A DNA stretch of 64,000 bases from Caryophanon tenue (GTDB taxonomy: Bacteria > Bacillota > Bacilli > Bacillales_A > Planococcaceae). The position numbers and the translations under genes were made by a program. How positions within the stretch are numbered: the stretch's first letter is position 1; each line of letters begins with the position of its first letter. The stretch covers positions 1 to 64,000 of the forward strand of contig NZ_MASJ01000023.1 in the NCBI RefSeq assembly GCF_001700315.1. Reading direction: 5' to 3'. Shown piece after piece: positions 32,994 to 40,688 of this stretch. The notes under the pieces are model-generated. The model worked only from the letters and a program-made list of their open reading frames with translations. It made no database searches and was not told the origin of the DNA.

Positions 32994-33314
32994 ATGAATT
33001 ACACAGAGATTACGAGTATTGAACAGTGGCAACAAGTTTTAGCAACGTCAAACGAGCAACCGATTTTGGTCTTAAAGCACAGCACAACTTGCCCGATTAG
33101 CGCTGCTGCGTATAGCGAGTTTACAGCGGTAGATTTCGAGCATGCGTATTTAGTAAAAGTAATTGAAAGCCGTGACGTTTCTAATGAAATCGCTGCAAAC
33201 CTAGACGTACAACATGCATCTCCACAAGCGATTGTCATTAAAGACGGCAAAGCTTCTTGGCAAGCGACACACCACGCTGTTACAGCAAAAGCAATCGAAG
33301 AAGCTATCGCCTAA
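32994..33314 (+). CDS. ytxJ: Bacillithiol-system redox protein YtxJ
   Basis: 106-residue thioredoxin-fold protein. The single active Cys is in HSTTCPISAAAYSEF (C33), the monothiol pattern of YtxJ, followed by VKVIESRDVSNEIA and the cis-Pro region ASPQAIVIKDGK. YtxJ acts with bacillithiol to reduce mixed disulfides on proteins. The start is the ATG after AAGGAGAG at 32994; the upstream in-frame extension is not family-like. A terminator follows. Confidence 0.85.
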   Translation: MNYTEITSIEQWQQVLATSNEQPILVLKHSTTCPISAAAYSEFTAVDFEHAYLVKVIESRDVSNEIAANLDVQHASPQAIVIKDGKASWQATHHAVTAKAIEEAIA

Positions 33315-33316
33315 CA

Positions 33317-33358
33317 AACCGCTTCCGTGTTCAACTGAACGCAGAAGCGGTTTTTCTA
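33317..33358 (+). terminator. Terminator after ytxJ
   Basis: AAACCGCTTC(CG)TGTTC region pairs with GAACGCAGAAGCGGTTT, followed by T-run. Confidence 0.8.
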
Positions 33359-33365
33359 TGCTTAT

Positions 33366-34178
33366 TTATTGACCCATTTTTGAGATGTTAGCAATTGTGC
33401 CACCATCTACACGTAAGTCAATACCTGTAATGTATGATGCTGCATCACTTAATAAAAATGCGACAGCTGTTGCGATTTCTGATGATTCACCTTCACGTTG
33501 CAGTGGTGTAATTTGTAGCATCGCTTGCATTTGTTTTTGTTGTGCCGCCTCTTGGCGACCCATTGGCGTGTTAATGGAACCAGGTGATAATGAGTTAATA
33601 CGTGCCCCCTTTTGACCCCATGTCCATGCTTGGTCTTCCGCGATTAATTGTACACCTAGTTTTGACATTGAGTACGCGGTGCCTGGATTACCTTGTGCAA
33701 ATTGCTCCATCGCATCAATGGCGTTTTCCGCTAATGGCTGTTTTAACACGTCGATATATGGTCCTTGGCGTGGTACCATATAGCCGCTCATTGATGATAC
33801 TAATACAACCGCTGTGCCCGTTGTTGCAAGTGGTAAAAAGGCGTCTAAAATAATGCCTGTACCGACTAAGTTTACTTCGGTAATACGGCGTGAATCTGCC
33901 ATTGTTGGTGATAATCCTGCTGTGTGCACTAAGCCTTTTAATGTACCAAGCGTTGCTGCTTTTTCGGCAAGCGCTGCTACATTTTCTTTTGATGTAATGT
34001 CCACTGTTTGGTAATGTACATTCGTGATGCCTTTCGCCGCTAATTCTTCTTTCGTCGCGACTAAGCGCTCCTCTGACATATCAGCTAATAATACGATACC
34101 ATCTTTTCCAACGATTTCGGCTGTCGCTTTGCCCATACCGCCCGAGCCACCTGTAATTACAAATAAATTGTTTGTCAT
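33366..34178 (-). CDS. SDR family oxidoreductase
   Basis: 270-residue short-chain dehydrogenase. TGGSGGMGKA (residues 9-18), LADMSEE, catalytic Ser in VSSMSG, Tyr and Lys in TAYSMSKLGV, then INSLSPGSINTPMG and the terminal GIDLRVDGG. The insert between Ser and Tyr (PYIDVLKQPLAENAIDAMEQ) is longer than usual, as in 3-alpha-hydroxysteroid or carveol-type dehydrogenases. The ATG at 34178 is seven bases after GGAGG. Divergent from a third TetR gene. Confidence 0.85.
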   Translation of the reverse strand: MTNNLFVITGGSGGMGKATAEIVGKDGIVLLADMSEERLVATKEELAAKGITNVHYQTVDITSKENVAALAEKAATLGTLKGLVHTAGLSPTMADSRRITEVNLVGTGIILDAFLPLATTGTAVVLVSSMSGYMVPRQGPYIDVLKQPLAENAIDAMEQFAQGNPGTAYSMSKLGVQLIAEDQAWTWGQKGARINSLSPGSINTPMGRQEAAQQKQMQAMLQITPLQREGESSEIATAVAFLLSDAASYITGIDLRVDGGTIANISKMGQ

Positions 34179-34273
34179 GTTCATTCCTCCAACTATTCAT
34201 TTATACTTAGTGTACAAGCTTTTTCTATAAAGAAAGTGAACATTTCACGCTAAAATGTCAGGAGGTGTGACAT

Positions 34274-34789
34274 CTGATTACCGCAAAACATAAAATTATG
34301 GAAGTGTATCTACAATTATTAACCAAAACGACACATGGTGCGTTGTCGATTAAGGAAATTACCGTTGCAGCAAATGTATCACGCACGACGTTTTATCATT
34401 ATTTCGCCGATAAAGATGCACTCTGGGGCGCTGTAAAAGAAAAAATTTATGCGCTTTTTTTATCGTATTATGAATCGGCAAACCGCACGTCAGACCGCAT
34501 TGTCACTTTTACGCTATGTGAACATATTTTTAAATATCGTACGTTTTATGAACGTGTGTTTCATGACGCGTATGAAATTCAGCAATTATCGAATTTGCTT
34601 GCCGAGAAATTATATGTGACGTTTCAAGATAAAGACTATGCTACATTTGCAAGTTACGGCACAATTGGCTATTTAAGCATTTGGGTGCAACAATATTTCA
34701 TCATTTCACCACAGGAAGCGGGCGAGCGATTACTTAAAATTGGTGGCACGAATTGGTCGTTTGAAAACTTTACGGCATCTCTTTTATAA
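34274..34789 (+). CDS. TetR family regulator with probable CTG start
   Basis: The first ATG (34298) leaves too short a first helix and has no ribosome binding site. Eight codons upstream, CTG at 34274 lies six bases after AGGAGGTG and gives a normal N-terminus (ITAKHKIMEVYLQLLTK). HTH at LSIKEITVAANVSRTTFYHY. 171 residues, with the helical ligand domain. Probably controls the divergent SDR. CTG (or the next codon, ATT) would be a rare start and would give weak expression. Confidence 0.72.
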   Translation: MITAKHKIMEVYLQLLTKTTHGALSIKEITVAANVSRTTFYHYFADKDALWGAVKEKIYALFLSYYESANRTSDRIVTFTLCEHIFKYRTFYERVFHDAYEIQQLSNLLAEKLYVTFQDKDYATFASYGTIGYLSIWVQQYFIISPQEAGERLLKIGGTNWSFENFTASLL

Positions 34790-34860
34790 ATACACAGGAA
34801 AATAATTGCTTTTTAGCCGCCATTTCGTTATAACTAAAGACACGTAGAGGAGGAGTTTTC

Positions 34861-35679
34861 GTGCATCACATTCATGAAATTACAGAAGCGCAACAATATA
34901 TTGAATCATTTATTACGAACAAGCCAAGAGTCGGTATTATTTTAGGGTCAGGACTTGGCCCATTTGCCGATACATTACAAAATGCAGTCCGCATCCCGTA
35001 TGATAATATCCCACACTTTGCCAAATCAGCAGCAGTCGGACATGCTAATGAATTAGTCATTGGCACAATCGGTGAGCAACAAGTGCTCGCAATGAAGGGA
35101 CGCTTCCATTATTATGAAGGCTTCACATTAGACCAAGTGACATTCCCGGTCCGTGTAATGAAAGCGTTAGGCGTTGAAAAACTAATCATTACAAATGCGT
35201 GTGGTGCGGTGAACACCGAGTTTAACCCAGGTGATCTAATGCTCATTACCGACCACATTAATTTAACAGCAACTAATCCGTTAATGGGGCCAAATAATGA
35301 TGCGTTAGGTGTGCGCTTCTTAGATGTATCGGAAGTGTATAACAAAAATTTGCGCGCCATCGTCAAAGACGTAGCCGCTACACATGGCGTAACACTGCGT
35401 GAAGGGGTGTATGCATGGTGGATAGGTCCAACGTATGAAACACCAGCAGAAGTGCGTATGATTCGTATGTTCGGCGCAGACGCAGTAGGTATGTCAACTG
35501 TGCCAGAAGCGTTAATTGCGCACCACTCAGGCATTGAAACAGTAGGTATTTCGTGTTTAACGAATATGGCATGTGGCATTCTTGACCAGCCGCTTAGCCA
35601 TGATGAAGTCATTGAAACAGCAGAACGTGTGAAAGCGACATTCTTGAAGCTTGTTACAGATGTAATTACACGTTTTTAA
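34861..35679 (+). CDS. punA: Purine nucleoside phosphorylase (trimeric type)
   Basis: 272-residue PNP of the PupG/PunA family. Phosphate site GIILGSGLGPF (residues 25-35) and KGRFHYYEGF, base/ribose region ITNACGAVN, YETPAEVRMIRMFGADAVGM and the C-terminal ISCLTNMACGIL with GILDQPLSHDEV. It splits guanosine and inosine with phosphate. The segment VYAWWIGPTYET replaces the more common VY-G-N-T-G-P-S-Y-E-T and is unusual near the active site. GTG start after GAGGAGGAG. Monocistronic with a following terminator. Confidence 0.9.
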   Translation: MHHIHEITEAQQYIESFITNKPRVGIILGSGLGPFADTLQNAVRIPYDNIPHFAKSAAVGHANELVIGTIGEQQVLAMKGRFHYYEGFTLDQVTFPVRVMKALGVEKLIITNACGAVNTEFNPGDLMLITDHINLTATNPLMGPNNDALGVRFLDVSEVYNKNLRAIVKDVAATHGVTLREGVYAWWIGPTYETPAEVRMIRMFGADAVGMSTVPEALIAHHSGIETVGISCLTNMACGILDQPLSHDEVIETAERVKATFLKLVTDVITRF

Positions 35680-35697
35680 GAGGACCTATGTAAAGGG

Positions 35698-35885
35698 AAG
35701 CTTGAGACAGCAGCCGAAAAACAGCAAACTGACAAATGTCGGTTTGCTGTTTTTTATAATGGCAAGGTTCGTCTTAGTGAACGCTTTCCACGGGCATGGC
35801 TTGGGGCAAACATGATGTTCCCCTGTAGTCTCTTGTACGTGCTCTTCCCGCAGGAGTCGCCACTTTCAAGCCCCTCGCCAGCATA
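35698..35885. repeat. Terminator plus dispersed intergenic repeat, copy D2
   Basis: Begins AAGCTTGAGACAGCAGCC, then a terminator AACAGCAAACTGACA with TGTCGGTTTGCTGTT and T-run (35718-35753). The repeat body follows: CTTTCCACGGGCATGGCTTG, then CCCGCAGGAGTCGCCACTTT. This is the most complete match to the Bacillaceae intergenic repeat type. Confidence 0.65.
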
Positions 35886-36012
35886 TTATTTAATTAAAAA
35901 ATAGGAGTTAGCACAACACGCAATATCCTATGCGAAATGAGATACATACGAATGAAACCATCTCTGTATTTTAAACATTACGTTATATCCCGCCCTCTTT
36001 TTTATATCCCTA

Positions 36013-36285
36013 TTATTTATACAGCTGTGGCGCGCATGAGAAACCGCGCTTTTTAAGCATTTGTTTAATATCACTTGTTTGCATTCCTTCTAATACATAG
36101 TCAGAAATGATGCTTAAAATTTCAATATCTTGAATCGAATATTTGCGTGTCCCCTTCGCGGAGCGCTCTGGAATGACTAAGCCCTTCTCTTCATAATAAC
36201 GAATTTGTCGTGTTGATAAGCCGAGTAATTCACTCACATTGCCAATTGAAATAAGCTTTTTATCTTTAAATGTACCTTCTTCCAT
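36013..36285 (-). CDS. Short MerR-type regulator, TnrA/GlnR-like
   Basis: 90-residue MerR-fold protein. KDKKLISIGNVSELLGLSTR, QIRYYEEKGLV and KGTRKYSIQDIE match the DNA-binding domain of TnrA and GlnR closely. The C-terminal tail that in TnrA and GlnR contacts glutamine synthetase is absent or replaced by a short KRGFSCAPQLYK. Two perfect TGTNA-N7-TNACA boxes lie upstream. It is therefore likely to bind these boxes and control itself and the divergent nitrogen operon, with a signal input different from the classical glutamine synthetase contact. ATG start eight bases after AGGAGG. Confidence 0.8.
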   Translation of the reverse strand: MEEGTFKDKKLISIGNVSELLGLSTRQIRYYEEKGLVIPERSAKGTRKYSIQDIEILSIISDYVLEGMQTSDIKQMLKKRGFSCAPQLYK

Positions 36286-36313
36286 ATGCAACGCCTCCTT
36301 AACTTTGTTTTAA

Positions 36314-36330
36314 TGTAAGAAAATATAACA
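36314..36330. promoter_or_regulatory. GlnR/TnrA-type box 1
   Basis: TGTAAGAAAATATAACA fits TGTNA-N7-TNACA exactly. It is 28 bp before the regulator start. Confidence 0.75.
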
Positions 36331-36366
36331 TTAAAACTTATTCATTTGTATATATTTTAAATTATA

Positions 36367-36383
36367 TGTTAGAAAATCTAACA
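36367..36383. promoter_or_regulatory. GlnR/TnrA-type box 2
   Basis: TGTTAGAAAATCTAACA, a perfect palindrome fitting TGTNA-N7-TNACA. It lies 36 bp from box 1, in the promoter region of the divergent transporter operon. Confidence 0.8.
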
Positions 36384-36505
36384 TAAAGGTCGTTTTTCGA
36401 TGATTGAAGCACGTATAATCAAAGTACATTAAGCAATCAGCACACCACTAAAATGGAACGCGTTTCATAATGTGGAATGAATGCAATTTGAAGGAGGAAC
36501 TACAT

Positions 36506-37501
36506 ATGAACAAATGGCAAAAACGATTTTTACCAATGGGTATGTTATTAACGCTTGCATTAGTTGGCTGCGGGGCAGAGGAAACAGAAGATGTACAAGC
36601 GACAGACGGAGATGCTATTCCATTAAAAGTAGGTATTCAAAAAATTGCAGCATTATCCAATGCCTGGATTGCAGAGGAAATTGGTATTTATGAAGAGCAC
36701 GGCTTAGATGTTGAGCTGATTGAGTTTAAATCCGGCTCAGAATCGATTAATGCACAGCGTTCTGGCAGTGTAGATATTATTTTATCGGCACCCGGCACAG
36801 CGATGGTGGCGAATGAGTCAGGCTTTGACCTTGTATCAATTGCACAAAATGAGGTTGCGCAAGCAGAAGGCCCTGATACCGCTTCAATTCAAGTGCTCGC
36901 CGACTCGGGCATTACATCACTTGCCGATTTAGAAGGAAAAAAGGTTGCCATTTATGACTCGCGTAACCAGCTTGTCATTGGACTCAAAATGATTATTGAA
37001 GAAGCGGGTGTCGATATTGACAAAGTCAATTTTGTCGAAGTGCCGTTTGCGAGCATGGCAGACGCGTTAAAGAACGGACAAGTGGATGCGATTTCGTTAG
37101 TCGACCCGTACACAACACAATTACTATCAGAAGGTGAGACAACGGTTATCTCTTGGAACTATGTTGAAAGTATTCCAGAACAGCCAGTTGGTGCTTGGTA
37201 CGCACGAGAGGAATTTGTGGAAGAAAATAGCGAAGCTGTATCGCGCTTTTATGATGCGATTACCGCAGCCAGTGCCTATATGTTAGAAGATGAGGAGCGT
37301 GCAAAGGAGCATATTGTGGCATATACAGGTGTGGATGCATCATTAATTGCTGAGATGCCACCAATTGCTTGGAGCAACACATACAGTGAAGAAACGTGGC
37401 AAGATATTATTGATATGTACGTCGATGCAGGCGAGTTAAACGAGTCACATGAAGCGACAGAATATTTTGCAGACCATGTCATTGAGAGCTTACAACAATA
37501 A
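36506..37501 (+). CDS. ABC transporter substrate-binding lipoprotein (SsuA/NMT1-like)
   Basis: 331-residue lipoprotein. The signal peptide ends in the lipobox LALVGC (Cys at about residue 23). The mature part is a type II periplasmic-binding fold of the NMT1/THI5/SsuA group (VGIQKIAALSNAWIAEEIGIY, then SADIIL-type SGSVDIILSAPG). Such proteins bind sulfonates, pyrimidine precursors, hydantoins or related small amides. AAGGAGGA before the ATG at 36506; an upstream ATG lacks a site. First gene of the nitrogen-scavenging operon. Confidence 0.85.
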   Translation: MNKWQKRFLPMGMLLTLALVGCGAEETEDVQATDGDAIPLKVGIQKIAALSNAWIAEEIGIYEEHGLDVELIEFKSGSESINAQRSGSVDIILSAPGTAMVANESGFDLVSIAQNEVAQAEGPDTASIQVLADSGITSLADLEGKKVAIYDSRNQLVIGLKMIIEEAGVDIDKVNFVEVPFASMADALKNGQVDAISLVDPYTTQLLSEGETTVISWNYVESIPEQPVGAWYAREEFVEENSEAVSRFYDAITAASAYMLEDEERAKEHIVAYTGVDASLIAEMPPIAWSNTYSEETWQDIIDMYVDAGELNESHEATEYFADHVIESLQQ

Positions 37502-37521
37502 TCGAGAAAGGGTGTTGTCAA

Positions 37522-38376
37522 ATGGTAACGTCAAATGTATATGAATTAGGGTTAGACCAGGAACGTCCATTCACAGGCACAGCAAGACCGAAAACATTAA
37601 TTAATATTGCCAATATGAATAAAGTATTCCATGTTAACAAAAAGAACATTACAGTATTCGATAACTTCTCTTATGACATTCAAGAAGGGAGCTTTTTATC
37701 GATTGTTGGTCCTTCAGGTTGTGGTAAATCAACATTATTGAAGCTTGTATCTGGGCTAGAGATGCCAACAGACGGACAAATTGTCTTTGATGGACAAGCG
37801 ATTGCCGGACCACCAAAAGGGATGATTTATGTATTTCAGCAATATACAAAATCGATTTTCCCGTGGTATACAGTCATTGAAAATATTGAATTTGGTTTAC
37901 GCACCCAAAAGAAAAAAATCTCGAAGCAAGAAGCACGTGAACGCTGTTTACAATATATTAAGCTGGTTGGTTTAGAAGGCTACGAGGATTATTATCCATC
38001 GCAGTTATCGGGTGGGATGCAGCAACGCGTGGTCATTGCACGAGCCTTAATTTGCGAGCCAAAAGTATTGTTAATGGATGAACCATTTAGTGCCGTTGAT
38101 GCGATGACGCGTGCGATTTTACAAGAGCTGTTGCTTGAAATTTGGCAAAAGCTCGATATTACCATTTTATTTGTGACACATGATGTTGAAGAAGCAGTGT
38201 TTTTATCCAGCCATATTATTTCACTCGGCAAAGCACCAATTGGCTTGAAGGAAGAAATGCTTGTAACGTTGCCATATCCACGAGACCAAATTGAGACACG
38301 CAAAAATAAACATTTCACGTCGATGCAACATCAATTGTTTGAAAGTATTTTTTCACAGGAAAAAGGACATCTTTAA
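37522..38376 (+). CDS. ABC transporter ATPase (SsuB/TauB-like)
   Basis: 284-residue ATPase. Walker A GPSGCGKST (residues about 69-77), Q-loop in VFQQYTKSIFPW, signature LSGGMQQR, Walker B VLLMDEPF, and the switch His in FVTHDVEEA. It energises uptake with the adjacent binding protein and permease. 20 bp after the binding-protein gene; GAAAGGGTG site. Confidence 0.9.
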   Translation: MVTSNVYELGLDQERPFTGTARPKTLINIANMNKVFHVNKKNITVFDNFSYDIQEGSFLSIVGPSGCGKSTLLKLVSGLEMPTDGQIVFDGQAIAGPPKGMIYVFQQYTKSIFPWYTVIENIEFGLRTQKKKISKQEARERCLQYIKLVGLEGYEDYYPSQLSGGMQQRVVIARALICEPKVLLMDEPFSAVDAMTRAILQELLLEIWQKLDITILFVTHDVEEAVFLSSHIISLGKAPIGLKEEMLVTLPYPRDQIETRKNKHFTSMQHQLFESIFSQEKGHL

Positions 38377-38400
38377 AAAAGACACGAAGGAGCGATGTGC

Positions 38401-39159
38401 ATGTTAAAACGATGGCCAGGATTTGCGTTAATTATTGGATTACTTGTATTGTGGGAAATTACATCAAAATCAGGGATGGTGGACTCGATTAGTCTACCAC
38501 CTGTCAGCAATGTCTTTAGCACATGGGGCGGCATTATTGCAGATGGTACATTGCTTGATTATTTATTGCCAAGCTTAGGACGTATTTTTGCAGGATTTTT
38601 ACTTGCGGCAGTTGTGGCAATACCGCTTGGACTACTGATGGGCACAACACCTTTTATTTACCGTTTACTTGAGCCGATTACCGAGCTGATTCGCCCAATT
38701 CCAGCATCTGCGTATATTCCAGTCGCAATTTTATTTTTAGGCATTGAAAATGAAATGAAAGTATTCGTCATTTTCCTGTCGAGCTTATTCCCAATTTTAT
38801 TAAATACATATAGCGGTGTACGTGGTGTCGATAGCATTTTAATTGATACAGGGCGCACATTCGGTGTATCAAAAATACGTTCACTATTCCAAATTATTTT
38901 ACCGGCTGCTTTGCCTTCGATTTTAACAGGTATGCGTGTCTCGATTGGGATTGCGCTTGTCGTGGCAGTTGTAGCAGAAATGATTACCGGTAACAGTGGC
39001 ATTGGTTACTTCATTTTAGATATGCAACGTATTTTCCAAGTAGCAGAAATGTTCGCAGGTATTTTCACACTGGGCATTGTCGGCTATGGTATCAACTTTG
39101 TATTTTTGAAGATTGAACAATACTTCCTACGTTGGCGCGGTGAAGCAAACCCAGTATAA
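38401..39159 (+). CDS. ABC transporter permease (SsuC/TauC-like)
   Basis: 252-residue membrane protein with about six helices and the cytoplasmic EAA-type loop (GRTFGVSKIRSLFQIILPAA). The family exports nothing; it is the import channel of nitrate/sulfonate/taurine-type ABC systems. AAGGAG before ATG 38401. 24 bp after the ATPase gene. Confidence 0.88.
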   Translation: MLKRWPGFALIIGLLVLWEITSKSGMVDSISLPPVSNVFSTWGGIIADGTLLDYLLPSLGRIFAGFLLAAVVAIPLGLLMGTTPFIYRLLEPITELIRPIPASAYIPVAILFLGIENEMKVFVIFLSSLFPILLNTYSGVRGVDSILIDTGRTFGVSKIRSLFQIILPAALPSILTGMRVSIGIALVVAVVAEMITGNSGIGYFILDMQRIFQVAEMFAGIFTLGIVGYGINFVFLKIEQYFLRWRGEANPV

Positions 39160-39189
39160 ACACATAACAATTGAATGGAGGAATAGAGG

Positions 39190-39888
39190 ATGACAAAAAT
39201 TTGGGATGCATTATTAACAGAAACAGATCGTTTAGTAATTGAGCGTGGTGGCTACGGTAAATCACGCGGACTTGGAAAAAAGCCACTACTTCTAATTATT
39301 GACCCGCAATATAACTATATGGGCGAAAATGTACCGATTGAAGAACAGCTGCATAAATACCCGAGCGGTGGCGGTAGCACTGCTTGGAACACGGTTGAAA
39401 AGGTACAGGCATTAAAAGCGATGGCAGATGCATTGAACATTCCAACGATTTATACGCGTAATGTGCAAAAGAAAACGACACAGTTTGACTCGTTTGCGTT
39501 AAAAGCAAACCGCGACCAATCGAATTATATTGACGGCTCTTTTGGCACACAGATTGTCGAGGAACTATTGCCAAATGACGGGGATATCATCGTCGATAAA
39601 TGTTACGCGAGTGCATTTTTTGGCACACCGTTAATTAGCTATTTAGTAAAGCTTGGCGTTGACTCATTAATTGTGGTTGGCGGTTCGACGAGTGGTTGCG
39701 TACGTGCCACAATTGTCGATGCTGTGACGCATAACTTCAATGTGGCGATTGTTGAAGATGCGGTATATGACCGTATTGAACTGTCACATAAGGCTGCACT
39801 CCTTGATTTATGGATGAAATATTGTGATGTCATTGACACAGAACACGTACTCGCGTATTTCGATACATTGCATGTTAACGCGTCGTAA
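39190..39888 (+). CDS. Isochorismatase-family amidase, N-carbamoylsarcosine amidohydrolase-like
   Basis: 232-residue cysteine hydrolase. Triad: Asp in LIIDPQYNY, Lys in VDKCYASAFFGT and Cys in GGSTSGCVRATIVDA. The phrases YASAFFGT and STSGCVRATxVDA are those of the N-carbamoylsarcosine amidohydrolase / maleamate amidohydrolase subgroup. It should release ammonia (and CO2 for a carbamoyl substrate). With the transporter and a hydantoinase-type enzyme in the same operon, a ureido acid made by ring opening is the likely substrate. Confidence 0.82.
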   Translation: MTKIWDALLTETDRLVIERGGYGKSRGLGKKPLLLIIDPQYNYMGENVPIEEQLHKYPSGGGSTAWNTVEKVQALKAMADALNIPTIYTRNVQKKTTQFDSFALKANRDQSNYIDGSFGTQIVEELLPNDGDIIVDKCYASAFFGTPLISYLVKLGVDSLIVVGGSTSGCVRATIVDAVTHNFNVAIVEDAVYDRIELSHKAALLDLWMKYCDVIDTEHVLAYFDTLHVNAS

Positions 39889-39909
39889 TGGCAGAAAGTA
39901 GGTGAACGT

Positions 39910-40677
39910 ATGAAGGCACAACCATTATTAGTACAAGCTGTAGAGCGTGCATTACATATTTTAGATTGCTTTACAGACGAGCAAGCAGAATTATCGGTAA
40001 AAGACATCGCCACAGCGCTAGCATTACCAAAAAGTACGGTTGTGCGTTTACTCCATACATTAAAGGCACACCGCTTTATTGAACAAAATGAGCAAACCCA
40101 GCAATACCGTTTAGGCTTTAAATTGTTTGAGCTTGGCAGTCTGTATGCACAGCAAATGGATTTACGCAAAGAAGCGTTGCCGATGATGCAGCGACTACAA
40201 CTTGAAACAGGTGAAACGGTTAGTTTAAATATTTTAGATGACTATGAGCGTATTTGCATTGAAAAAGTAGAAAGCCGTCAAGATATTCGTAATTTTGTAA
40301 AGGTTGGTAGCCGCAGTGCGTTATGCTTTGGTGCTTCAGGGCGCATGCTCCTCAGCTATTTGCCACAAGTAGAGCAGCATTTCGTCATGGACAAGGAAGG
40401 CTTGTCACCAGTAGAGCAACAACAGTTAAATGAACAAATTACACGTATTGTGGCAGCAGGCTATGCGCTTAGTAAAGGAGAGCGTATTAGCGGCCTGTTA
40501 TCGATTGCCGCACCAATTTTTGATCATCAAGGTCAAATTATTGCAGGCTTGTCGTTATCAGGACCACTCGTGCGGACGCATGAAAAAGAAGCGTACTTAA
40601 TTGAACAGCTACTACAAGCAACCAGCGAGTTATCGGCACGCTTAGGCTATCCATTTTCGATGCGCGCGTTACGGTAA
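39910..40677 (+). CDS. IclR family regulator
   Basis: 255-residue IclR protein: N-terminal winged helix (LSVKDIATALALPKSTVVRLL) and C-terminal effector-binding GAF-like domain (SLNILDDYERICIEKVESRQ and SRSALCFGASGRMLLSYL). It lies inside the operon, so it may sense the substrate or a pathway intermediate and add substrate-specific control to nitrogen control. 21 bp after the amidase gene. Confidence 0.87.
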   Translation: MKAQPLLVQAVERALHILDCFTDEQAELSVKDIATALALPKSTVVRLLHTLKAHRFIEQNEQTQQYRLGFKLFELGSLYAQQMDLRKEALPMMQRLQLETGETVSLNILDDYERICIEKVESRQDIRNFVKVGSRSALCFGASGRMLLSYLPQVEQHFVMDKEGLSPVEQQQLNEQITRIVAAGYALSKGERISGLLSIAAPIFDHQGQIIAGLSLSGPLVRTHEKEAYLIEQLLQATSELSARLGYPFSMRALR

Positions 40678-40688
40678 GGGGGGAGACG

